DNA from: Massospora cicadina | Taxonomy: Eukaryota > Entomophthoromycota > Entomophthoromycetes > Entomophthorales > Entomophthoraceae | Reading direction: 5' to 3' | DNA: 64,000 bases | NCBI GenBank assembly: GCA_022478985.1 | Contig: JAKSZP010014510.1 | Span: forward strand, 1-64,000 | Shown here: piece after piece, positions 46,802 through 55,947 of the stretch | How positions within the stretch are numbered: position 1 is the stretch's first letter | How the letters are laid out: every line of letters starts with the position of its first letter | Position numbers and translations under genes: made by a program | Notes under the pieces: model-generated | The model's input: the letters and a program-made list of their open reading frames with translations, nothing else | Database searches by the model: none | What the model was told of the DNA's origin: nothing

Positions 46802-47524
46802 TTATTCTGAGATCAAATGTGCACTGCACGCTTCTGATCCCCAGTTTGGCCAAACTCAGTGGTCACTTGATCCCAGATGTTGAGGAACCAGCACCAGTGG
46901 GAGCTGATAACTGATGGCCAACCCTGGACTTGAAGTGATGATGGTTAATTTTCCTGGTGGGGCCTCCCGCTCACCAGTGATTTGGCGGCACCAAGGAGAT
47001 CTGTCCCATCAGAGCTCTCTCATCCCGCAGATGGTCCACCTGGGAAGGGGCCAGACGTTGAGCTGCGCTGCAACGTGCACCTCTCTCATGTTTCCTCTGG
47101 TGAAAGCACCTTCCCAGTTGGGATGGGAAGACCATCACCAATGGGATCTTGGGCGGCGCAAAGCAGCCAAGTGATGGGCTTGTGTCCTCAGGCCAAAGCT
47201 GTCCAGCCATGCTGAACTGTGCACCCCTTTCACACTTTCTTTGGCGAAAGTGTTTTCCAATTTAAGATGGGAAGACTATTGCCAATGGGAGCCTGGGAGG
47301 GGGCGCAAAACAGCAACATGCTAGGCTTGCATCTTCATGCCAGATGGGCTGATTCTGGCATCCCAATCTCGATTCACTCTCACTATCTATGTTTCTTTGA
47401 GGGGCTAGAGTTTATCTGGGCTATTTTTCTGGGTCTTGAGTAACTCGCCCCAGGAAGCCCTTTGTGGAGGCCTTCCACTGTGGGGCCCCTCTTCAGGGAG
47501 GAGCCCTCCTTTAGCGGGGAGTGA
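46802..47524 (+). other. Array internal segment 2 (uninterrupted)
   Basis: 723 bp, non-coding; the empty-site counterpart of segment 1. Ends in the purine-rich AGCGGGGAGTGA before LTR 3. Confidence 0.82.
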
Positions 47525-48123
47525 TGTAATGGGTGAGTTTGTATTGATTGTTACATTCTGACTCAGATTTGTATTTTCCATATATTAGTCGGATTTCTTT
47601 ATAGATATTTTTGGTTCAGTTGTTTTGGGTGCTGGGTTGTTCCTCACCTGAGTTGTATATTAGGATTGTGCGAGCCTAATCAATAACTCAGGTGAGGCCC
47701 TCAAAGAGCTGCCTTTATAAAGGCGTGCCATCCCATTCTGAAGTTCACTTCAGAATTCTAAGAGAACCCTAGCATTCCCTTCCTGGGAAGAATTGTTGGT
47801 TGCTCCCCAGATAAGCTCTGATCGGTGAGCACCTTTGGTTTTTATGTTCCTGAATAAAAATAAAGGATGTTTCAGGGTTTGCATACCTCACATACCTTTG
47901 GTCTAGTTTGGGTCTTTCATCTTGAGGAAGCTTTCACGTGGTTTGGTTGGACCAACCACACAGAGGACTTACATAGCATAACTAATAGTAGGATAATGTT
48001 TGAAGCTGTTGGTGCCCCAAACCTCTCCCTACTCGGAAGGCTGCTTTGGTTTCTTGCTGATGCACCAAAGCAATATGTAAAAATATATGGCGGTTGGAAC
48101 TGGGGTTTTTCCAGTCCATGACA
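47525..48123 (+). repeat. Array LTR 3
   Basis: 599 bp, TGTAATGGGTGAG to CCATGACA. Contains a perfect 13-bp inverted repeat (47,642-47,654 and 47,685-47,697) with a second one nested inside (ATTAGG/CCTAAT). TATA-like at 47,714-47,720, AATAAA at 47,853-47,858. Followed directly by AGTAT (48,124-48,128). Confidence 0.88.
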
Positions 48124-48128
48124 AGTAT

Positions 48129-49137
48129 GAAGACTGGTTGGCCCTCTGAAGTTTCACCTTCATTGGCATACCAACCCCTACAAGTTTACATCCAACCAAC
48201 TAACCAACCATCAACGGCTTCGCCTTTAGCCCCAGGTTTCCTCAGCATGTGCCTCGTCAAGTTCTGCACCCATCCTCTGCGGCTCAGGCACTTCCACGTT
48301 GTCCCACTTTTTCAACCTTATCCAACCATCTGGACATGCCCGCGAGTCCATTCCCCATCTTGGCAGCTATGGCACTCCTGCGCTGCACCCTGCAAAGTTG
48401 GCGGCTAGTCAGTGCATCTACTGGTAGCCAGCTGGCCAGGTTCCCGCTGGTTCCTCATAGGGATGAGGCCTGGGAGCTGGAAGTGCTGGCCATTCCAGGC
48501 ATGATCACCTGCGCCTATTAAGGGATCTCCTGTCCCACCTTCCCTACTCTAGTTGCTCTTGCAACTTCAAACAAATAGGAAAAGCTGGTCATAAGAGAGA
48601 TTTTTAGTAGGAGGAAATGAATGACAATTTATACTACTTCAGGGCTACTGCGCCCAAGTACTTTGGCCAATCAATACTGAAAAACCTATTGGCCACTTAA
48701 TGCCAGAACTCTATCATGTTGTCTCTTCATTCATTCCTATTCATAGCAATTCCCTCTAGATCTGCTCATCTGATCACCAAATTCTACATTAGGTCAATTA
48801 ATCCTTGGCATGAGTTGTCAGTCAATCATATATAAATTTTTATTAATTTAAATAAACATCAAGTATCCTCAGCATGAGTCACCAATGCTCCAAATTAGTT
48901 GGCAGAACATTTTTGGACGATTCATGATGGATTCATCATCTTTCCGCCGGAAACCCCAAACAATGATCTTTGGATGGCATTTTTGCAGTGAACGCAGCTT
49001 CCACCAAACCTAAAATTGGTTAAATTATAACATTAAATAGTATCAAACTAGGCGATCAGCCAGCAATTACGCCCAGCTAACCAAAACCCCTAATTCTGTT
49101 ACTATTGGAAAGAATCCATCTTGTTAAAATCCCAACA
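48129..49137 (-). repeat. Miniature LTR element: 5' LTR, remainder
   Basis: Continues 35,324 after the array. Aligns with 34,092-35,095 and ends AAAATCCCAACA, giving TG...CA ends for the whole LTR (about 1,058 bp when joined). Confidence 0.85.
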
Positions 49138-49831
49138 AGGCATAAGCACGCCTCCAGTGTATGTTTCCATATCATAGAAAGGAGAGGGATAGTTAAGCAG
49201 TCTTATGACTGAGGTCACATATAGCACCATATCTTCAATAATGGCATAAACATTTTTATATTATAAAAAAGTAACTCTTTTTTCCTGTGTTCTGAGGATC
49301 AAAGTAGTATTCAAGAGCGGTTTATCCGGGTTGATCTAGTAAAAAAAATTTGGTTTCAAACTAGAGCCACAAGAGGGAATATTAAGCTCATTTTTATATA
49401 GTGAATTGGCGTTATAAAACGCGTTCTGGAATGTGAATGACCCCATATCCATTTTTGCGGAGGGTTGCACATCGTTATTAAAGCATATCACCACCAGGCC
49501 CTTTGGTAATGATTCCGCCTGCACCATTCAAATGCAGTTCTAAGAAAAATATTTTTAAAATTGTTTTGTTAAAATACATTTTGGAGGAAAGCTGGGAGTC
49601 ACAACTCTCAGATTGCAAAGAGTCCATATCCACTAAGTATTAGCAAGAAGGTTGGCACTTCCAAGTTGTAGGTAGCAATAATAATATCAAGACTCACTAA
49701 CCATCAATAAATGAGAAAATGGTGGTGAGCCCCATTTAGCCGTGGCATATGGCAGGCTTACCCAAATTGCACTCAGCAAAAGCCCCATACAGGTAATATT
49801 TATGCACATAAATTGAACTGGTTGGTTGACT
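49138..49831 (-). other. Unassigned stretch; possibly the upstream (gag) part of the chromovirus
   Basis: If the miniature element sits inside the chromovirus, its gag should continue here on the minus strand. One frame (49,527-49,336, 63 codons) is open, but no knuckle or known gag block is seen, so this is position-based inference only. Confidence 0.3.
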
Positions 49832-50018
49832 TATGTAAGAAGAGTATCTGTAACTCTCCAATTACAGCGAGGTGGTGCAAGATGCACAGCCACACTATTA
49901 GGGAACTAGTCATTAGAAGTCAGATGAACAGGGCACCGCTAATGATGCCAGAGCAAAAGGAACCCAGGGCAAGGGTGTACAACGCAATATGTAATATTTG
50001 AAAACAAATAAATAATAA
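49832..50018. repeat. Dispersed repeat R, copy 2
   Basis: Partner of 27,690-27,875. Ends in AAAACAAATAAATAATAAT, ten bases before LINE B. Confidence 0.7.
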
Positions 50019-50121
50019 TGCTAAAAGAACTTTTCTTTCTCGTTGCAATCACTTTTGCAACCTATTCAATTCAAGACTGAATCTAGTTTGATAATCTCAC
50101 AGAGGAGATTAGTCTGTGCCC

Positions 50122-51394
50122 ATGTCAGGGAGCAGTTGGGCAAGCAAGGTAAGAGGAGCAGGTGGACGGCCCGCAGCCTCCAACATTCAAAAACGCCCTG
50201 GAGAATCCGGCGGAATAGACAAAAATCTTAAAAAACTGGCGGTCACAATTTCCCCGGAGATACTCACATGGCAAGCACAATGCAACCAGTACATCAACAC
50301 GCCACACTCCCAGCCACTTTTGTCGGTGGAATTTGGAGTCCGCGTGTATCTGGACATCCAAAAAACGGCCTTATGGGAAAAATTTTGTGAAGATGTGCAC
50401 AAAATTTTCCCAACTGCGGTATACGTTGCACCTCACTCCATGTCATGCGGTTGGCTGGACCTAGGTTTTGAAAGCAAAAAGGCAGCAGATGAGGCTGCAG
50501 TGGTGCGCATAGTGGTCAACCTCCCCAAAGGGTAAGAGGTCATTGAAACCAAATGCACCAGATGGACAAAATCAAACCAAATTTTCCTCACGTTTGACTT
50601 TTTGCCTACTATGGTAAAATGGCACATTTTGGAACAACACCTGAAAGATGGTCTCGCCATATATGGCAAAATACAATCTTTCGAAATGCAATGCTTCACG
50701 CTGATGCCACACCTGTGCACCGGTAAAGCCATCGCAGTTCTGACCCCAACTGAGGAGATCGCGAAGGACCTAACTCAGATCCCACACTCCACTTTTATTG
50801 ATATCGCAGGGCATACTACCTACCCATTCCTGGTGACCGTGGACAGCGCGCCCCCCATTTGCACCCACTGTGACGCGTTTGGCCATAAGGCGCATGCATG
50901 CCCCATCAAGGAGGGTGTCACATTCCAAGATCACCCCTTGGCGGCCATGGCCAATGGAGAGGCGCACTAAGAACCAACCGCAAGCACCAAGGAGGCTTTC
51001 CCGTGGGGAGCACAAGGCTGCTACCTATTAGTAAAGCCTATCTCCCCACAAGAGCGGAAGAAGGCCAAGCAGGCCTGTAGGGCCGCGGCCAAGGAAGCGG
51101 CCAAGGCCACCACCGCTATCCCACACTCACAATGCCAGGAGGACATGGAAACCTTTGTGGCGGAAGCAACTCGGGAATTTATCAATCAATCAGATTGGGA
51201 AGCTCATGCTGAGTGGGCCACTCAATCTGAGGATCCGATGGGAGATTTGATCTCACCCAATTGTTGCACCCAAGCTCCAGTTGAAACTGACTTGGGACCT
51301 ATTTCAACTGAAAAAAAAATTTTGACCCACTCAATGGTGCACCAAACTCATTCGCACCACAAAAAATTCGTCCAACGTCGGGAAAACAAAAAGT
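50122..51394 (+). pseudogene. LINE B ORF1
   Basis: Starts MSGSSWASKVRGAGG at 50,122 and stays open to a TAA at about 50,533, where LINE A and LINE C continue (GQWVIETK-like). It resumes at 50,602 with a CCHC knuckle CTHCDAFGHKAHAC at about 50,861-50,902 and breaks again at 50,968 (TAC to TAA within AHYEPT). The last part (51,145-51,394) is open. This copy gives the best N-terminus of the family: IQKRPGESGGIDKN, then LAVTISPEILTWQAQ. Confidence 0.88.
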
Positions 51395-51542
51395 GAAGGT
51401 TAAAGCCAACGTGACTCTTTCCACAAAAATCAGCAAAAACTCCAATAGTGTTGCTGCTAACACCCGCACTGCTGTGAAAGCCCATGGGGACCTAGAAGAG
51501 GCTGGTGGGCCTGGGGGCCCACCCCCTCGCATCTAAGGTGCA

Positions 51543-54500
51543 ATGGGGGAAACTTCACTTTAGGGACGTTGAATATCGCCAGACTCAAGGCCTCCCCATC
51601 CTGGGCTAGGAAACTGAGTTTTTTACAACACAATTTACCCATGAATATCCTGGCCATCCAGGAGTCCCACTGTCCATGAGGTTCCAAGGAAACTTGGAAA
51701 ACAATGCTCCTACCATCCCTATCCTTTTGGTCGAAGCACTGTGGGGTGCTAATTCAGAAAAACAAGTTTTTCAAATTTACATCTTCAGAAACATTCCTAA
51801 ATGACCGAGTGCTAATTGTCACCTTCTCATGGGCCGATGTTGCACACACAATTGTCAACATCTATGCCCCAAATGGTGCACATGAGCGTCTGGAATTTTT
51901 CTCGTCAGTCAAATCCCTCCCACTACCCCCAGTTTCTTTCCTAGTCGGCGACATGAACTGTTGGCTAATCTCACTAATGGACTGGTGGCCTTCCTCACCC
52001 AACGCCCCACAGGGTCATGTAGAACTACGCGTTCTAGATGCAACCCTTGGGTTAATGGATGCGCTGCCATGACATGCCCCGCTGCTCAAAAACATGACGT
52101 GTCCCTACATCCATAATGGCCAATTAAGGTCCATGACCCGCATCAACCTTATTCTAACGCTGGCGAAATTCTAACCCCACATCTCCCACTTCAAAACAAC
52201 GAAAATGGAATATTCGGACCATCAGCTGGTCTCAATAACCTACCACCTACCTGTCACAGTTGCTAAGGCCCCACATTGGTGAAAAATCCGCGCCCCCCCG
52301 AGCTCGCATCACCAGGATTTTCCACGTGGGTGGAAGAGGCAACTTTGGCAAAAAAGTTTGTTACACCATTTTGCGCGGACCCCATTTCCACATGGACAAC
52401 TTTCAAAGAGGACACTATCCGCCACTCTTGCAATCTCTCCTCCAGATGCTCACAAGCCACATTGGCGGTTATCTCGCGCGCGCTGGCAGAATTGGCCCAC
52501 TTGGAGTCCAACATCCCAGTTACAGGATACAGCCCTGCATGGGGCCAGAAGTGGGCGGAGGCAGCCGCCCACCTCAACGCACTCAAGAGGCAACACAAAC
52601 ATTGGGTTTGTGTTCAATACAGGGCCACACACATTACAAAAGAGTGACAAGTGCCGCATATTTCTTTTAAAAAAATTTGCACCACGACAGAGCGTGGCCT
52701 GCACACAGGTGCAAAGATTGGATGATTCCATTGCGGATATATCAGCTGAAGTGGCAATCGAAATGCAAAAATAATACTCCAAGTTGTACCGAGCTGAACC
52801 AATTTAGCTGGCCAAAGTGGCAGAATTTCTCAACCGAGCTCATATCTGCACCATTTTCTGATACCCAGAAATAATGAATTTAATTACTCCGAATGAATTA
52901 TGGGCAGCCATTTGCGGTGCACCAAACCAAAAATGCCCAGGCCCAGATGGCATTCCATATGAGTTCTACAAAAAATATTTCAAATATATATCCCCATTGC
53001 TGCTAGCCTCACTTAACCAAAGCCTGTTGGAAACGTGCCTCCTACCAGGAGGACATGAGGCCCTCACCATCACACTCTTCAAGAAAGGGGACAAGCTTGA
53101 CTTAGCCAACTGGTGCCCCATTTCTCTAACAAACACAGACACCAAAATTTTAACAAAAATTATGGCTAACCAATTAGGGACTGTAGCATCTGCCACTATC
53201 TCCCCAGAACAATTCAGTTTCATCCCCAGAAGGTCAATTTGGGATAACGTGCACTCTGTGGCTAATGTGTGTCAGTCCACAGCCTCTGAGGCACTTGTAT
53301 TCTTGGACCAACAAAAGGCCTATGATAGAGTAAGCTGGGAATACCTAAGGGCCTGCCTCTATCAAATTCCGCCTACCCCCTCGCTTCATCAACTGGGTGA
53401 TGTTGGTCTCAGAATCTGCAACAATGGCAGTGCGTGCCCTGGCTTCCTAATGGAAGTAGTCCGCCCTCAAAGGGGCTTGCGACAAGGGGACCCCCTCAGC
53501 CCACTCTTATACAACTTCAGCCTTGACCCACTACTGCAAAATGTGAACGCCCAAATCACTGGGGTCCATGTGCCAGGCCAAGCCCCAGTCAAGATATTGG
53601 CGTTTGCAGATGATTGTGTGGTTGGGGTGTCTAGTAGTCAAGATGCACGCGCGCTTGAAGCTCTCATCATGAATATTCCCGGGTAAGCAACGCGGCACTG
53701 AACGCCTCCAAAACCGAAATCATTTTCCTTGGTCAGTTTCGGAACTGCTGGGCCCCAGCAATTAGTTCCCAACCTGGCCCATCTGCTCGCCCACGTCCAC
53801 GCCTTACTAACTCACACACACACCGCTCCACTGGTGCTCCCCTTCATGCCATGTCCTACCATAGGACCGGTACGCCATCTGGGCGTGTGGATGGAGGCAG
53901 GTGAATATGCATCAGCAGTAATGGAGTGCCATATTCTGGACAATGTGTCGAAGCGAATCGCCTCTCTCAGAGCCCACCCTACTACCCTTACTGGCAATGT
54001 TGTTTTAGCCAACTCTATGCTCCTATCCAAAGTCTGGTTTGGAGCCCACGCCATCCCCTTCTCCCCAAGCTTTTCTCAAATCTTGTATGCCTTGCTGCAA
54101 GGATGGCTTTGGTCAGGCCGCCCTCAACCAGTGCGGCTAGAGGTCATGTTTGGCCCTCATCATCATGGTGGCATGGGCCTGCTTAACTTCAAAGCCCATG
54201 CTGCCAAGATCCTGAGCACCTGGATCGTGCCCATCACCGCTCCTACACTCCCATCCCAACACTGGTCCCATGCGGCCCGCTCCAACTTCTCCTGAGCCTT
54301 GGGCCTCAACAATCCATCAAACCCCCACTCCCTGATGAAGTACCTCGCATCACACACATCGGCCACAGGTCCTCACGGGACTAAAACCCACTACAAACGA
54401 ATCCTACTCTCCATGTGGAGCACAGAGTGGAGAATTTGTATTAGTGGACATACAACCCAAAGAGGCCGCCCCTCACCCCAATTCACACAAGAGGTACAGG

Positions 54501-55169
54501 GGCTACCCATCCATGATGGCATGATCCCCATTCGGCCCCATTTCCTATCCAGGGTAAACTACGTGGACATAATGGACATCCCTTACTCCATCAAGACCCA
54601 AAAAACTATCTGGAAATACACACACCATCCTCCGTTGCAGCCTCAAATCCGTTCCCATGTGTGGCGCTGTCTGAGGCGGGTGTACCATACTGTTGAGCGC
54701 TCTAACGCTTTACACTCATCCTGCGTCGTGTGTGGCCAGTATGGAACGCTGTTCCGCCGCCTGGAGAAGTGTCCTACCTCTAAAGTGATATGGCGCGAAT
54801 TCCAACGTCTGCTTGGCCAGGATCAAACACATCCTTCAGCCTGTCAAGAGATTTGTTTGCTTTATCAATGGCCTCCCCCTTCCACCCTCCCTCTGTGCTC
54901 TGGTGGTTGCAGTAGCCATGTGGACTATCCACACAATTGTCTTGGATGCCATCGCAGGCTCCACTCCCACCCTCCCAGAAGCTGTCCACAGATTTTAGTC
55001 TCATTTGGTGGACCACTTTCAGGCATGGATGTTTGGATACCTCCCACCATGTCGCCGACAGCTGGTCTCCTCCTGGTTCCCAGTCTGGTTCATCAAATCA
55101 GACCCCTTCCTCCACACGTGCTTAATAGTGGCTACGGCCCCTTCACACGTTCCCTCCCCCTCCCCATAA
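51543..55169 (+). pseudogene. LINE B ORF2 (endonuclease-reverse transcriptase)
   Basis: Starts MGETSL-like at 51,543. Endonuclease blocks: NILAIQESHCP, VSFLVGDMNCWL (about 51,930), SDHQLVSITYHLP (about 52,215). A 270-codon reverse-transcriptase frame is open at 52,874-53,686, with CPGPDGIPYEFYKKYF, RNVNAQ-type spacing, QKAYDRVSWEYL, RGLRQGDPLSPLLYNF and FADDCVVGVSS (FADD 53,603-53,614). The C-terminal part (54,299-55,198) includes CVVCGQYGTLFRRLEKCP. Breaks: TGA at 51,677 and 54,293, a frameshift near 53,685 and others. It has the most open reverse transcriptase of the three copies. Confidence 0.92.
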
Positions 55170-55308
55170 GTGGCGTTCCCGCTGGCAACAAGAGATAGCA
55201 TTACTTCTCTGGGGTGCCTTCCATGTTATTAAGTTTTGTCTCTTTCAGATTGACATTTGGAAGTGTCCGTCCCCTGGTCGGCCTCCTTGCAATAAATTTA
55301 AATTTAAT

Positions 55309-55810
55309 TGCCATCAATAAGTTTAAGAAGAAATTAATCTTATAACCCATTATAAAATCACCAACCACTAAGCAAAACTAATTGAACCTATCAAATTAAC
55401 AAAACCACTAACCACTTGATACAAATAACCTTATTGGATCACCCTAAAACCACCAGCCACTACTTAGCCAAAACCAATTGTTTAACTATAAAGAAACCAA
55501 ACCTATCAACTGCTTATTAAAACTATAATCTAAGAAATTAATCAAATAATACCAAAATGCTCAGTTAAAAAATACAATCAGCATTAAAAAAATTTTTTTT
55601 AATTTTAAATGAACTGAGATTAAAGCTATTATATTTTATTATATTATAGCTTATTAACATTCCAAAACTTAATAAAAGTACTTGTGCCAGATTTGGTCAT
55701 TTTTGGTTTTTTTGTTCATGAGAAACTGCATCACAATTGACACATAATCATATTGATACTTTTGTTTAGAATTTTTAGCCTAATTTTTATCAATACCCAT
55801 ATTTACCCAG
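55309..55810. other. AT-rich spacer between the two tail-to-tail LINEs
   Basis: About 500 bp, with repeated ACCACTAACCACT-like and AACCAAT-like words in the left half and T/A homopolymer runs around 55,590. No gene. It forms the loop of the LINE B/LINE C inverted repeat. Confidence 0.6.
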
Positions 55811-55947
55811 ATTTAAATTTAAATTTATTCAGGGAAGGCTGACCATGGGACGGACACTTCTGAATATGACTCAGGAAAGATAAACTTAGTACCAGGGGGG
55901 CACCCCAGATAAGCGATGCTATCTCTTGTTGCCAGCGGGAACGCCAC

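Larger units (their letters stand above)
35325..48123 (+). mobile_element. Tandem LTR-internal-LTR-internal-LTR array (non-coding LTR element), split by gypsy-2
   Basis: Three LTR copies of ~600 bp (35,325-35,921; 46,200-46,801; 47,525-48,123) alternate with two ~725-bp non-coding internal segments (35,922-36,544 plus 46,096-46,199; and 46,802-47,524). The outer ends are TGTAA...TGACA, flanked by a perfect 5-bp duplication AGTAT (35,320-35,324 and 48,124-48,128). Plus orientation is inferred from G-rich polypurine tracts just before the second and third LTR and from TATA and AATAAA motifs in the LTRs. No gag or pol is encoded. The tandem form suggests unequal or ectopic recombination between copies, or an LTR-sharing duplication. 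Confidence 0.88.
34045..49137 (-). mobile_element. Miniature LTR element (TRIM-like) split by a nested array
   Basis: Two ~1,050-bp LTRs enclose only 180 bp (35,096-35,275). Next to the right LTR the minus strand shows a primer-binding-site variant TGATGCTCACTACTGGGG (35,274-35,257). Next to the left LTR it shows a purine-rich stretch, AAGTGGAGGGCAA. There is no coding capacity, so it must have moved with proteins from another element; the primer site points to the gypsy-1/gypsy-2 group. The right LTR is interrupted after its first 49 bp by the array at 35,325-48,123. The flanking 5-mers (AGAAA and AGGCA) do not match, so its own target-site duplication has decayed or the ends are a base or two off. 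Confidence 0.8.
50029..55308 (+). mobile_element. LINE B: full-length non-LTR retrotransposon, inactivated
   Basis: Same family and same ends as LINE A and LINE C: leader ACTTTTCTTTCTCGTTGCAA, ORF1, ORF2, and a 3' end GCAATAAATTTAAATTTAA. The right flank gives no clear match to the left flank, so I cannot show a target-site duplication. Together with LINE C (minus) it forms a tail-to-tail inverted pair. Confidence 0.93.

Noticed and set aside
27690..50018. Repeat R as the LTR pair of the chromovirus
   Set aside because: The order would fit, and R begins TGTAA, but neither copy has an adjoining primer-binding site or polypurine tract in the needed orientation.
54299..55198. A single 299-codon frame in LINE B as the true ORF2 C-terminus
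   Set aside because: The first part with the Cys finger is real, but the last ~110 codons look less protein-like than another frame (ALVVAVAMWTIHTIVLDAIA). That frame is also open in LINE A and joined to the finger frame in LINE C by indels, so the true end is ambiguous.
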